A DNA stretch of 12,973 bases from JAIRTY01 sp050257395 (lineage in GTDB: Bacteria > Actinomycetota > Actinomycetes > Streptosporangiales > Streptosporangiaceae), in NCBI GenBank assembly GCA_050257395.1, contig JBLMWU010000288.1, forward strand, positions 1-12,973. Direction: 5' to 3'. The position numbers and the translations under genes are program-made. The notes beneath the pieces are model-generated. The model was not told the DNA's origin, did no database searches, and saw only the letters and a list, made by a program, of their open reading frames with translations. Below are positions 12,947-12,973 of the stretch, piece after piece; position 1 is the first letter of the stretch; every line of letters starts with the position of its first letter.

Positions 12947-12973
12947 GGTGATCGATGAAGTCCTGGTCGTGGG
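12903..12973 (-). CDS. 3' end of a convergent gene of unknown function
   Basis: Reading the minus strand from the right edge, a frame stays open for 22 codons to a TGA at 12905-12903 and ends in LERQIRGTDPGPAA, preceded by an acidic stretch with DQDFIDH. Only the tail is in the window, so the protein cannot be named. The acidic-aromatic, then basic tail slightly resembles the ends of small actinomycete membrane proteins of the phospholipase D N-terminal type, but this is a guess. Support for coding comes from the duplicate at 12824-12862, where two of the four differences are synonymous in this frame, and from the terminator that follows. Confidence 0.55.
   Translation of the reverse strand, partial: HDQDFIDHLERQIRGTDPGPAA

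Overview
The window is about 13 kb of very GC-rich DNA. Its start codons (many GTG), 4-base ATGA/GTGA gene overlaps, leaderless-looking promoters and gene order (glutaredoxin-like, rex, hemA, hemC, hemD, hemB ... hemL, phosphatase, tlpA, resB, ccsB) point to an actinomycete (Actinomycetota, Streptomyces- or Streptosporangiales-like). The genus cannot be fixed from the sequence. All complete genes lie on the + strand. I see no tRNA, rRNA, CRISPR array, insertion sequence or prophage gene.

Layout. (1) 1-237 is the 3' end of an unidentified gene whose disordered C-terminal tail carries a 16-residue repeat with core GDFWxRG. It overlaps by 4 bases a small glutaredoxin-like gene (234-488). (2) 489-791 is a regulatory gap holding a small inverted-repeat element, a Rex operator (694-711) and a promoter whose -35 box lies inside that operator. 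(3) 792-5540 is a tightly coupled rex-hemA-hemC-hemD run in which every junction is a 4-base stop/start overlap. (4) hemB (5572-6549) follows with a possible leaderless promoter. After it come two hairpins and a primase-polymerase-like gene (6684-7373) that overlaps hemL (7370-8659). (5) A histidine phosphatase gene (8694-9323) is followed by system II cytochrome c assembly genes: tlpA-like lipoprotein, resB and ccsB (9411-12800). (6) 12790-12946 is a tandem duplication of the convergent junction between ccsB and a minus-strand gene that enters from the right edge.

How it works together. HemA and HemL make 5-aminolevulinate from glutamyl-tRNA, HemB makes porphobilinogen, HemC makes hydroxymethylbilane and HemD closes it to uroporphyrinogen III. 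The window therefore encodes the whole path from glutamyl-tRNA to the branch point of heme and corrinoids. Rex, an NADH/NAD+ sensor, probably represses this operon and itself through the operator at 694. The downstream Ccs genes use heme to mature cytochromes c outside the membrane, so heme supply and heme use sit side by side.

Most of this is ordinary, well-known biology. The points that merit a second look are: the duplicated convergent junction, whose two hairpins differ by compensating base-pair changes; the absence of ccdA between tlpA and resB, where only a 10-codon open frame with perfect ATGA overlaps on both sides remains; the primase-like protein that appears to have lost its catalytic acid and histidine; the GDFW repeat tail; and the worn SAM-binding motifs of the HemD methylase domain. 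I did not find a convincing wholly new multi-gene system.
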